From assembly GCA_021203705.1 (NCBI GenBank), contig JAJQAR010000148.1, positions 1 through 5,318 of the forward strand: DNA of 5,318 nt, read 5' to 3'. Below the pieces are notes generated by a model. That model had not been told where the DNA came from, did no database searches, and was given only the letters and a program-made list of their open reading frames with translations. The DNA is from Prevotella sp. GTDB lineage: Bacteria; Bacteroidota; Bacteroidia; Bacteroidales; Bacteroidaceae. Of this stretch, positions 1 to 5,318 are shown piece by piece. How positions within the stretch are numbered: position 1 is the stretch's first letter; each line of letters begins with the position of its first letter. Both the position numbers and the translations under genes were made by a program.

Positions 1-30
1 GTTATTGTTTAATGTAACAAACAGTTAAAA

Positions 31-855
31 ATGCGCATATCCCTGAACAACCCCAATGAGAAATGGTACGATAATCTGTGGGCGGCTCTGATTTTCTTCA
101 CCCGACTACCTTTCTGGCGCATCCATCAGCCGCCACGCCACTGCTATAAGGCTGTGGTTGAATACTGGGCTCTTACGGGTTGGCTAACTGGCGGTTTGAT
201 GGCTGTAATTCTTTATTTCGGTGGTATCGTCTTTCCTCACGCTATAACAGTATTGCTCGCTATTGTTTGCAGAATTCTCATAACCGGTGCTTTGCACGAG
301 GACGGCTTGGCTGACTTCTTCGACGGTTTCGGGGGCGGTGGAAACAGCCGCAACAGAATACTTGCAATAATGAAGGACTCCCGTATCGGTACTTACGGTG
401 TTCTCGGACTGGTGCTATATATGCTCCTACTGTTCTTCTGCCTATACACACTATCTCCCTCATTCGCCGCTCTTGCAGTTTTCGCTGCTGACCCATACAG
501 TAAGATGCTCGCTGGTCAGGCTACAATGATGCTGCCTTACGCACGCTCAGAGGAGGATTCTAAGGCTCATGTGGTTTATCGCAAAATGAACATCCGTGCC
601 GGTATATTAATGTTCTTTCAGGGCATTTTGCCCCTCGCTGCTTTGCTGTATCTCGGTCACGGTTTGTTGCGCTGGGACTTGCTGATCTTCGTTCCAGGCA
701 TAGTGATGTATTTCCTTTACCTGTTCATCTGGAAGAAATTGCGTGGCTACACTGGCGATTGCTGCGGCGCACTCTGCCTACTCATCGAACTTTCTTTCTA
801 TTTATGTATCTCTGCACAATTCATCAACACGCAATCCCTTTGGACGTTATTCTGA
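31..855 (+). CDS. cobS: Adenosylcobinamide-GDP ribazoletransferase (cobalamin synthase)
   Basis: CobS joins adenosylcobinamide-GDP to alpha-ribazole (or its 5'-phosphate), giving adenosylcobalamin (or its phosphate) and GMP, at the inner membrane, late in nucleotide-loop assembly. Seen in the 274-residue product: FFTRLP near the N-terminus (22-27); the family's acidic Mg/substrate motif HEDGLADFFDGFGGG (89-103), matching HLDGLADTCDG of enterobacterial CobS; RILAIMKDSRIGTYG (109-123), matching MRDSRLGTHG; and GYTGDCCGA (239-247) before the last hydrophobic segment. Several hydrophobic stretches (about 49-85, 124-156, 192-208, 217-233, 247-263) fit a polytopic membrane protein. Length is normal to slightly long, with no break. 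The ATG at 31 follows an A-rich leader without a Shine-Dalgarno sequence, and an in-frame TAA at 10-12 prevents extension. All three + frames have a stop within bases 10-28, so an upstream gene (cobT or cobU would be usual, not visible) must end there. It converges on the SusC/SusD-type operon. Confidence 0.96.
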   Translation: MRISLNNPNEKWYDNLWAALIFFTRLPFWRIHQPPRHCYKAVVEYWALTGWLTGGLMAVILYFGGIVFPHAITVLLAIVCRILITGALHEDGLADFFDGFGGGGNSRNRILAIMKDSRIGTYGVLGLVLYMLLLFFCLYTLSPSFAALAVFAADPYSKMLAGQATMMLPYARSEEDSKAHVVYRKMNIRAGILMFFQGILPLAALLYLGHGLLRWDLLIFVPGIVMYFLYLFIWKKLRGYTGDCCGALCLLIELSFYLCISAQFINTQSLWTLF

Positions 856-912
856 AAACACTACTTGAAAAGAATCACGTATATACCATTATTTCACAAA
901 AGATATCCACAC

Positions 913-946
913 AAAAAAGAGGAGTGCGTTTGCACTCCCCTTTTTT
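913..946. terminator. Bidirectional intrinsic terminator between cobS and the Sus-type operon
   Basis: GGAGTGC (921-927) and GCACTCC (932-938) form a perfect 7-bp stem around a 4-base loop GTTT. A6 (913-918) lies on the left and T6 (941-946) on the right; these also pair, extending the stem through G919-C940. The single irregular position, 920/939, is an A-C mismatch in the + transcript but a G-U wobble in the - transcript, so the hairpin is slightly more stable for the leftward operon. It lies 57 bases after the cobS stop and 18 bases after the stop of the lipoprotein gene. Both transcripts would end in a U tract. Seen directly; termination activity is inferred. Confidence 0.9.
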
Positions 947-964
947 CGATTATGTTATCGGATG

Positions 965-2638
965 TTATTCATCTGCTGGATACCAGCGTGGGTCACCAAA
1001 TTCAGCATACTTATTGATCTGAATTGTGAAGTCGCCGTTTTCAGGATCTACAAACAGGTCTGATGATGAAACATCATCATCCTTCATATCTGCCTTGATA
1101 TCATTAGATGAAATAACAAAGTCATTCGTCTGCAAGACATTCGTACAGTAGAATGATCCTCCTGTTCTTCCTCCCTTAGCTCCTGTTTCCACGTAAGTCT
1201 TAGCCAATACTAAATTTGTAAGGTAGATTTCTGTCGACAAATCTTGTGCATCAACCAAATACCTGCCTGAACCAATTGAATTGTAGAACGTACAATTCTC
1301 AATGGTAATCTTGTCAGACCCGTTTGAACCAGCACATTGTATAAATGTATATTGCATGGTATTGAAAGTACAATTGGTAATTTCAACTTCATCACCCCTG
1401 ATATTTGCATCCTTATATAAGATAAATGCATAATTACCACTACCTTGATTTGTTATAACACAGTCATCAAGAGTAAGTTTGCCAATAGTCTTATCATAAT
1501 TTGAATTCTGCAAACGGAAGAGACTTCTGTCAAGATCATTAATTTCCACACTCTTAAATGATACTTCACCAATAGTACATGCATTAGTCTGGTTAATTAT
1601 ATATGGATTGTCATCGTTGTTGTCTTTCAATATGACATTCTCAAAACCAATACTATTGTGATAGCCACCAATTTCAAGACTCTTAATCATCTTCAGTGTA
1701 GCTTTGTTGGCAGAGCCGCACCAGAATGTTACAGAAATGCCCTCTGGTATTGATAAAGAAGAATAATTGCCTTCTGTCTCTGCAGCTGAGCATACCTCAA
1801 GCTCCTCACCTGCCGGCAGGCTGATTGTTATACTTACATTTGTCTGACCTGCTGCTTCCTGTGCCTCAGCAACTATTTCACTCATAAGGTCTTGGTCAAT
1901 TCTTGTTGTTCCACTCGGTATCGTGTAGGTGAAGTCTGCATCTGGTGCAGCGGATACAGTCGTGACTGTAAATGAACCACGCTTAACGTTACCATTGAAA
2001 ATGAAGAACGTATAGGTTGTTGTTGACTGCAAATCCTCGAATGTATATTCACCTGCTGCAATTGTAGCCGCATCAAGGGCTATCATCGTGGTGTCTTCCT
2101 GTGAAGCGGTCTTATATCCGAGATGTGTTACTTCGGCATTTGCAGGCCATGTAACGTGTACTGATGTACTTGATACATCATCATCAGCTAAGTCATAGAA
2201 CAACTGCTCAGCCAACGTCTTGAATGTTCCACCACTCTTGTAATATGCCCAGTGTGACTCAGTTGTTGTCGAGGAATAACTCTTCATACGGAGATAATAC
2301 TTCGTTTCACCACTCAATCCGTCAATCACAACTGGTGATGATGTTATTGAGCCATCCTGTCCATATACTATGGAGCTTGATGTTCCGCCCAAAGCTATGT
2401 CATTATATAAAGAGTCTTCGCTGACCTCGATGATATAGTATTCAGCCCCACTCACAGAACTGAACTCAACAGTAGCAGATGTGGTGTCTGCCGTAACCGT
2501 GATGTTGTCATCACCTACGGAGAACAGTCTGTTATATGCGCTATCCACATCCCAGTCGTTACCGTCTACACATGAAACAGAAAATAGACCGAGTAGCGCC
2601 ATGGCTGAAAAGCCTAATATTTTATTAATGGTTTTCAT
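965..2638 (-). CDS. Surface lipoprotein, two Fn3-like domains plus DUF4957/DUF5123-type beta-helix (putative glycan-binding)
   Basis: Likely a surface glycan-binding protein of the adjacent SusC/SusD system; no catalytic function can be assigned. The 557-residue product starts with a lipoprotein signal (basic MKTINK, hydrophobic core, Cys23 after FSVS, a loose lipobox). Acidic residues after Cys23 (VDGNDWDVD) resemble the Bacteroidetes surface-export signal. Residues about 43-142 and 148-231 each read as a fibronectin-III-like beta-sandwich (GLSGETKYYLRMKSYS; DLQSTTTYTFFI). From about 240 on, short beta-rungs recur (LTLDDCVI 388-395, VEITNCTF 418-425, ITIENCTF 444-451, IYLTNLVL 471-478), typical of a right-handed parallel beta-helix. 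The tail has DLFVDPENGDFTIQ (527-540) and GDPRW (548-552), characteristic of DUF5123 C-termini. Family names are from recall, not a search. The ATG at 2638 is preceded by an AT-rich leader without a Shine-Dalgarno sequence, 37 bases after the susD-like stop; it is the last gene before the terminator. Pectin as substrate is an inference from family context. Confidence 0.85.
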   Translation of the reverse strand: MKTINKILGFSAMALLGLFSVSCVDGNDWDVDSAYNRLFSVGDDNITVTADTTSATVEFSSVSGAEYYIIEVSEDSLYNDIALGGTSSSIVYGQDGSITSSPVVIDGLSGETKYYLRMKSYSSTTTESHWAYYKSGGTFKTLAEQLFYDLADDDVSSTSVHVTWPANAEVTHLGYKTASQEDTTMIALDAATIAAGEYTFEDLQSTTTYTFFIFNGNVKRGSFTVTTVSAAPDADFTYTIPSGTTRIDQDLMSEIVAEAQEAAGQTNVSITISLPAGEELEVCSAAETEGNYSSLSIPEGISVTFWCGSANKATLKMIKSLEIGGYHNSIGFENVILKDNNDDNPYIINQTNACTIGEVSFKSVEINDLDRSLFRLQNSNYDKTIGKLTLDDCVITNQGSGNYAFILYKDANIRGDEVEITNCTFNTMQYTFIQCAGSNGSDKITIENCTFYNSIGSGRYLVDAQDLSTEIYLTNLVLAKTYVETGAKGGRTGGSFYCTNVLQTNDFVISSNDIKADMKDDDVSSSDLFVDPENGDFTIQINKYAEFGDPRWYPADE

Positions 2639-2675
2639 TATAAATACTTTTTAATGTTAATCTATCACTGTTTAA

Positions 2676-4619
2676 TTAATAACCGTATGAGTTCTTCAAT
2701 GTTCCGTTTGATGCGGACATTGTGGTTTCTCCTATCGGGAAAATATAACGGTTGATCACGTCAACGCCTGAAAGAGGATTGTCAACATCTGTTCCTATCA
2801 GTCCACTGCTGATTGATGGGAGGTTGGTGTTGAGCTGCGTGTCATTTTCCTTACCAAAAGAACTATTGCTGGCATCGTAATCTGACGATTTCATGCCATT
2901 AGGTATGCCATAATAAGTGATACTCTTAGTGTCTATGGTCGTCTGAGTATCGTCAGTATAGTTGTAATAAAGTGTCTCCTGATATGTTCCGTCATAGAGC
3001 TCTGTCAGATAATTCTGCTTGAACTCTATTATTTTCGGAATGAGCAAATGCCAACGGATAAGATCCCACTTACGGGCGCCTTCACCTGCCAACTCCCATG
3101 CGTTCTCGTCAACGATAGCGTTGAAGAAATCGTCATTTGATATAGCGTCAACGTAAGCCTGTGCCTGTGCCTTGTATTCTTCATCAAATGCACGTACATG
3201 TACAAGTGCAAGAGCCTGACGTGCAGTAAGACCTGCATCTCCTGTGTAGCTTCCATCTGGACCTGCCAACTCATTCATACATTCTGCATAATAAAGGAGC
3301 ACCTGTGAGTAGCGCATCAGGATAGGATTGACTCCTGTTCCCTGCTTTGCCGTTGCCGCAAGGTTCTGTGTGAGCCATGCATCACTCATTTTTCTTACGT
3401 CCCACTTGCCGACATAAATTCCGAATGGGGCATTGCCGAGCAACTGCTCCTGCGACTTAGTTCCTGCTCCATCCCTTCCTACTATCTGGAAATTGGCGCA
3501 AGTGATGTCTCTACGGGTATCGTTCTCGTCGTACGAGTAAAGCAAAGGAGCAGTAACCTTCAGCTTACCTGATGAATTGGTATAGCCATAATCTGATGTT
3601 GTGGTGTTCAGACGGACACCTACCGTATAACCAAGCTCACCCGTTACACCAAGACCCATAGGAATCTCATACAGGTTCTCATGATATGTCTGGTCAAGTG
3701 ACAACTGGTTGACGAGATACCACTCATTCTCAAACGATGGGTTCAGACTGTGTACACCGCTTTCAATAATTGCTGACAAGTGAGTCAGTGCCTTTTCATA
3801 CAAAGTCTTACGGGTTGCTGCATCAGGACGCTGTGTCGGATATGTTGGATCTGAATACTCAGAAGCAGTCTCATACCCCGACTTGGCACTCTCACGGATA
3901 GCATAGCCAGCGCGTGTCAGTGCTATCTGGGCATACAAACCGTATGCATAGCCTTTAGTAACACGTTCTGTTGTGTAGCCTGTTACACCGTCTGCCCAAG
4001 GCAGATACTCAATCGCTTTGTCAAGGTCATTCAGCAATGAATCCATTATCACGTCACGGTCGGTCTTTTCCATATATGCGTTGCTAAGGTCTGGCTGTGA
4101 TGTCTCAAATTTCATTGGCACGTCACCCCAAATGCGAATGAGGTCAAGATAAAGCAGTGCACGGATTGTAAGTGCCTCACCGAGATAACGCTCCATCTCT
4201 GTCTTGTCACTGCCTGATTCCTTAATAAGAGGACTGCCCTCTACACCTTCTATCACATCGTTACAGTCTTCGATAACTCCATACAATGCCGTCCATACAT
4301 CATTAAGTTTAGTATAACCCGTTGTTACATTGTAGTTCATCGCACCACGCTCACTGTTTGCCGTAGCATTGTCACCAAGACCATCTACAAGCTCACAGTC
4401 GCTGTTCAATCCATATAATATCGCAAGGTCCTGTGCGTAGGTACGGTCCTGCTCCAAGCCTCCATATATCTTGTTGACCCTGATGCCTGTATAATAAGTT
4501 GAATTATACACAGAACTGTTGTTCAACTCAGAAGGTGACAACTGGTCAAGGAAATCCGAACAAGAAGACAATACTATAAGTGATACAGCCAAAGCCGATA
4601 CAAAAAATATTTTTTTCAT
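2676..4619 (-). CDS. SusD/RagB-family outer-membrane glycan-binding lipoprotein
   Basis: SusD-type proteins are surface lipoproteins that cap the SusC pore and hold oligosaccharides for import. The 647-residue product (start MKKIFF) has a lipoprotein signal with lipobox LSSC (Cys20) followed by SDFLD, a standard SusD opening. Family landmarks: EALTIRALLYLDLIRIWGD (about 148-166), the TPR-like helical core; RYSQVLLYYAECMNE (436-450); AWELAGEGARKWDLIRW (507-523), the SusD_RagB signature; and the ending NRYIFPIGETTMSASNG...SYGY (623-647), which matches the usual R-Y-L-F-P-I-P...P-G-Y tail. It is intact, and rather long because of extra segments, such as the Tyr/Thr-rich stretch at about 540-570. 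An ATG at 4628 would add three residues (MII), but the GAGGAG before it touches that codon and is spaced properly only for the ATG at 4619. Encoded between the SusC-type gene and the DUF5123-type lipoprotein. The glycan ligand cannot be read from sequence; pectic glycan is a guess from the neighbour. Confidence 0.95.
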   Translation of the reverse strand: MKKIFFVSALAVSLIVLSSCSDFLDQLSPSELNNSSVYNSTYYTGIRVNKIYGGLEQDRTYAQDLAILYGLNSDCELVDGLGDNATANSERGAMNYNVTTGYTKLNDVWTALYGVIEDCNDVIEGVEGSPLIKESGSDKTEMERYLGEALTIRALLYLDLIRIWGDVPMKFETSQPDLSNAYMEKTDRDVIMDSLLNDLDKAIEYLPWADGVTGYTTERVTKGYAYGLYAQIALTRAGYAIRESAKSGYETASEYSDPTYPTQRPDAATRKTLYEKALTHLSAIIESGVHSLNPSFENEWYLVNQLSLDQTYHENLYEIPMGLGVTGELGYTVGVRLNTTTSDYGYTNSSGKLKVTAPLLYSYDENDTRRDITCANFQIVGRDGAGTKSQEQLLGNAPFGIYVGKWDVRKMSDAWLTQNLAATAKQGTGVNPILMRYSQVLLYYAECMNELAGPDGSYTGDAGLTARQALALVHVRAFDEEYKAQAQAYVDAISNDDFFNAIVDENAWELAGEGARKWDLIRWHLLIPKIIEFKQNYLTELYDGTYQETLYYNYTDDTQTTIDTKSITYYGIPNGMKSSDYDASNSSFGKENDTQLNTNLPSISSGLIGTDVDNPLSGVDVINRYIFPIGETTMSASNGTLKNSYGY

Positions 4620-4628
4620 GATTATCAT

Positions 4629-4635
4629 CTCCTCT
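4629..4635 (-). promoter_or_regulatory. Shine-Dalgarno-like site AGAGGAG deciding the SusD start
   Basis: Read on the - strand, AGAGGAG lies in the 18-base gap between the SusC-type stop (4638-4640) and the SusD-type gene. Its end is 9 bases from the ATG at 4619 but directly abuts the ATG at 4628, so it favours the inner start. Strong Shine-Dalgarno sequences are uncommon in Bacteroidales; neither of the other two complete genes here has one. A chance purine run cannot be excluded. Confidence 0.5.
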
Positions 4636-4637
4636 AA

Positions 4638-5318
4638 TTAAAATGTTATGTTTATACCAAATACATAGTTACGGCTCTTTGGATAAGCTGCGTAATCAAC
4701 GCCAGGACACATCGGGTTATTCTTGCTGCTGGTATCAACTTCCGGGTCGTAACCTTTATATGGTGTGAAGCAGAGTAAGTTGTAACCTGTGAAGTAAAGC
4801 CTGATGCTCTCTATGAATATTGTCTTTACCCATTTCTTCGGGAATGTGTAACCTACCGTTACGTTCTGCAAGCGCAGGAATGAAGCATCCTCAACGGCAT
4901 AATCAATGAGATACATAGCCGTTACTCCTGCAGGATTCCACATTGTCTTGCCTTGGTTGATCTCGTTCAGACGTGCCATGATTGCCTCCGGTGTACCGTA
5001 TGTAGAAAGAACATTTGAAGAACTGATCTTGCCAAGGTTCAATCCTGTCTCCGGGTCAATCCAAGTATATCTGTTGTCAACGTTGAACGCACTTACAAGG
5101 TTGTAGTTCTTACTTGAACCTGTGTAGAACGAATCAGCAAGTTTCGTTGCGTTTATCAACTGGTTGCCGAGTGAATAGTTGAAGAAGATATTGAAGTCAA
5201 AATTGCCAATGTGACCGTCAAATCCAAAACCGCCTGCTGTTGGTGCTACAGTATTGCCAAGACGCTGCTTTATTGGTTCTCCATCCTCATCAACCTGTAC
5301 CTTTATAACGCCTGGATA
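4638..5318 (-). CDS. SusC/RagA-family TonB-dependent outer-membrane transporter, C-terminal part (5' end outside window)
   Basis: SusC-type proteins are 22-strand outer-membrane barrels that import glycan oligomers using TonB energy. Only the last 226 residues of an expected roughly 1000 are present. The reading frame is open to the window edge, so the gene starts beyond 5318; the TTG at 5157-5159 is an internal Leu codon, not a start. Landmarks: FGFDGHIGNFDFNIFFNYSLGN (fragment residues 31-52), a typical late barrel hairpin, split here as FGFDGHIGNFDF and NIFFNYSLGN; then ASFLRLQNVTVGYTFPKKW, IRLYFTGYNLLCFTPYKGYDPE and the closing strand YPKSRNYVFGINITF with the terminal Phe needed for BAM recognition. 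The barrel half is classified easily; the plug, the TonB box and any N-terminal extension are not visible. First visible gene of the leftward operon, 18 bases before the SusD-type start. It is complementary in role to that SusD partner, with which it should form the usual C2D2 complex. Confidence 0.95.
   Translation of the reverse strand, partial: YPGVIKVQVDEDGEPIKQRLGNTVAPTAGGFGFDGHIGNFDFNIFFNYSLGNQLINATKLADSFYTGSSKNYNLVSAFNVDNRYTWIDPETGLNLGKISSSNVLSTYGTPEAIMARLNEINQGKTMWNPAGVTAMYLIDYAVEDASFLRLQNVTVGYTFPKKWVKTIFIESIRLYFTGYNLLCFTPYKGYDPEVDTSSKNNPMCPGVDYAAYPKSRNYVFGINITF

Noticed and set aside
1..30. Possible cobalamin riboswitch ahead of cobS
   Set aside because: Only 30 bases of leader are visible, far too short for the aptamer, and they contain only stop codons and A-rich sequence.
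278..496. A 72-residue - strand open frame inside cobS
   Set aside because: It is antisense to the most conserved CobS motifs, Arg-rich and of low-complexity composition, as expected for a shadow frame.
759..1022. An 87-residue + strand open frame across the cobS end and the terminator
   Set aside because: It overlaps the conserved cobS C-terminus in another frame, translates the terminator hairpin and the end of the convergent lipoprotein gene, and resembles no family I know.
1061..1079. Perfect 8-bp inverted repeat TGATGATG-AAA-CATCATCA
   Set aside because: It lies within the lipoprotein coding sequence, in codons for an Asp/Ser-rich stretch (DDDVSSSD), with only a 3-base loop and no U tract; it is likely a by-product of GAT/TCA codons rather than a terminator or operator.
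2639..2675. Possible separate promoter or processing site in the 37-base gap between the SusD-type and lipoprotein genes
   Set aside because: It is only AT-rich; no TTTG / TAnnTTTG-type Bacteroidales promoter pair or stable hairpin could be placed convincingly.
3029..3274. An 81-residue - strand open frame inside the SusD-type gene
   Set aside because: It lies in an alternative frame of the conserved SusD_RagB region; the SusD frame explains the sequence fully.

Overview
The window looks like chromosomal DNA of a gut- or oral-type Bacteroidales bacterium, probably Prevotellaceae or a close relative. The reasons are a SusC/SusD pair, Bacteroidetes-style lipoprotein signal peptides, mostly AT-rich leaders without a Shine-Dalgarno sequence, and a CobS of the Bacteroidales type (HEDGLADFFDGF motif). 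The genus is an inference; no rRNA or marker gene is present.

Layout: there are four protein-coding genes in two convergent blocks. At the left, on the + strand, is one complete gene (31-855) for CobS, the membrane enzyme of the late steps of cobalamin assembly. It is probably the visible tail of a cob operon lying to the left. A GC-rich hairpin with A6 on one side and T6 on the other (913-946) separates the blocks and can end transcription from both sides.

The rest is on the - strand and reads right to left. It starts with the C-terminal 226 residues of a SusC-type TonB-dependent outer-membrane transporter (4638-5318, cut by the window edge). Next is a complete SusD-type glycan-binding lipoprotein (2676-4619, start re-assigned). 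Last is a 557-residue surface lipoprotein (965-2638) with two fibronectin-III-like domains followed by a predicted right-handed beta-helix of the DUF4957/DUF5123 type. The intergenic gaps are 18 and 37 bases, so these three are almost certainly one transcription unit that ends at the hairpin.

Function: this is the 3' end of the binding and import module of a polysaccharide utilization locus. SusC forms the pore, SusD the lid and glycan grip, and the third lipoprotein sits where SusE/SusF-like surface glycan-binding proteins normally lie. DUF4957/DUF5123 proteins are typically found beside SusC/SusD pairs and pectate lyases in Bacteroidales, so pectin (homogalacturonan) is the best substrate guess, but no enzyme or regulator is visible here to confirm it. 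No CRISPR array, tRNA, rRNA, IS element, integrase or clearly novel system was seen. The most interesting item is the non-enzymatic beta-helix lipoprotein.
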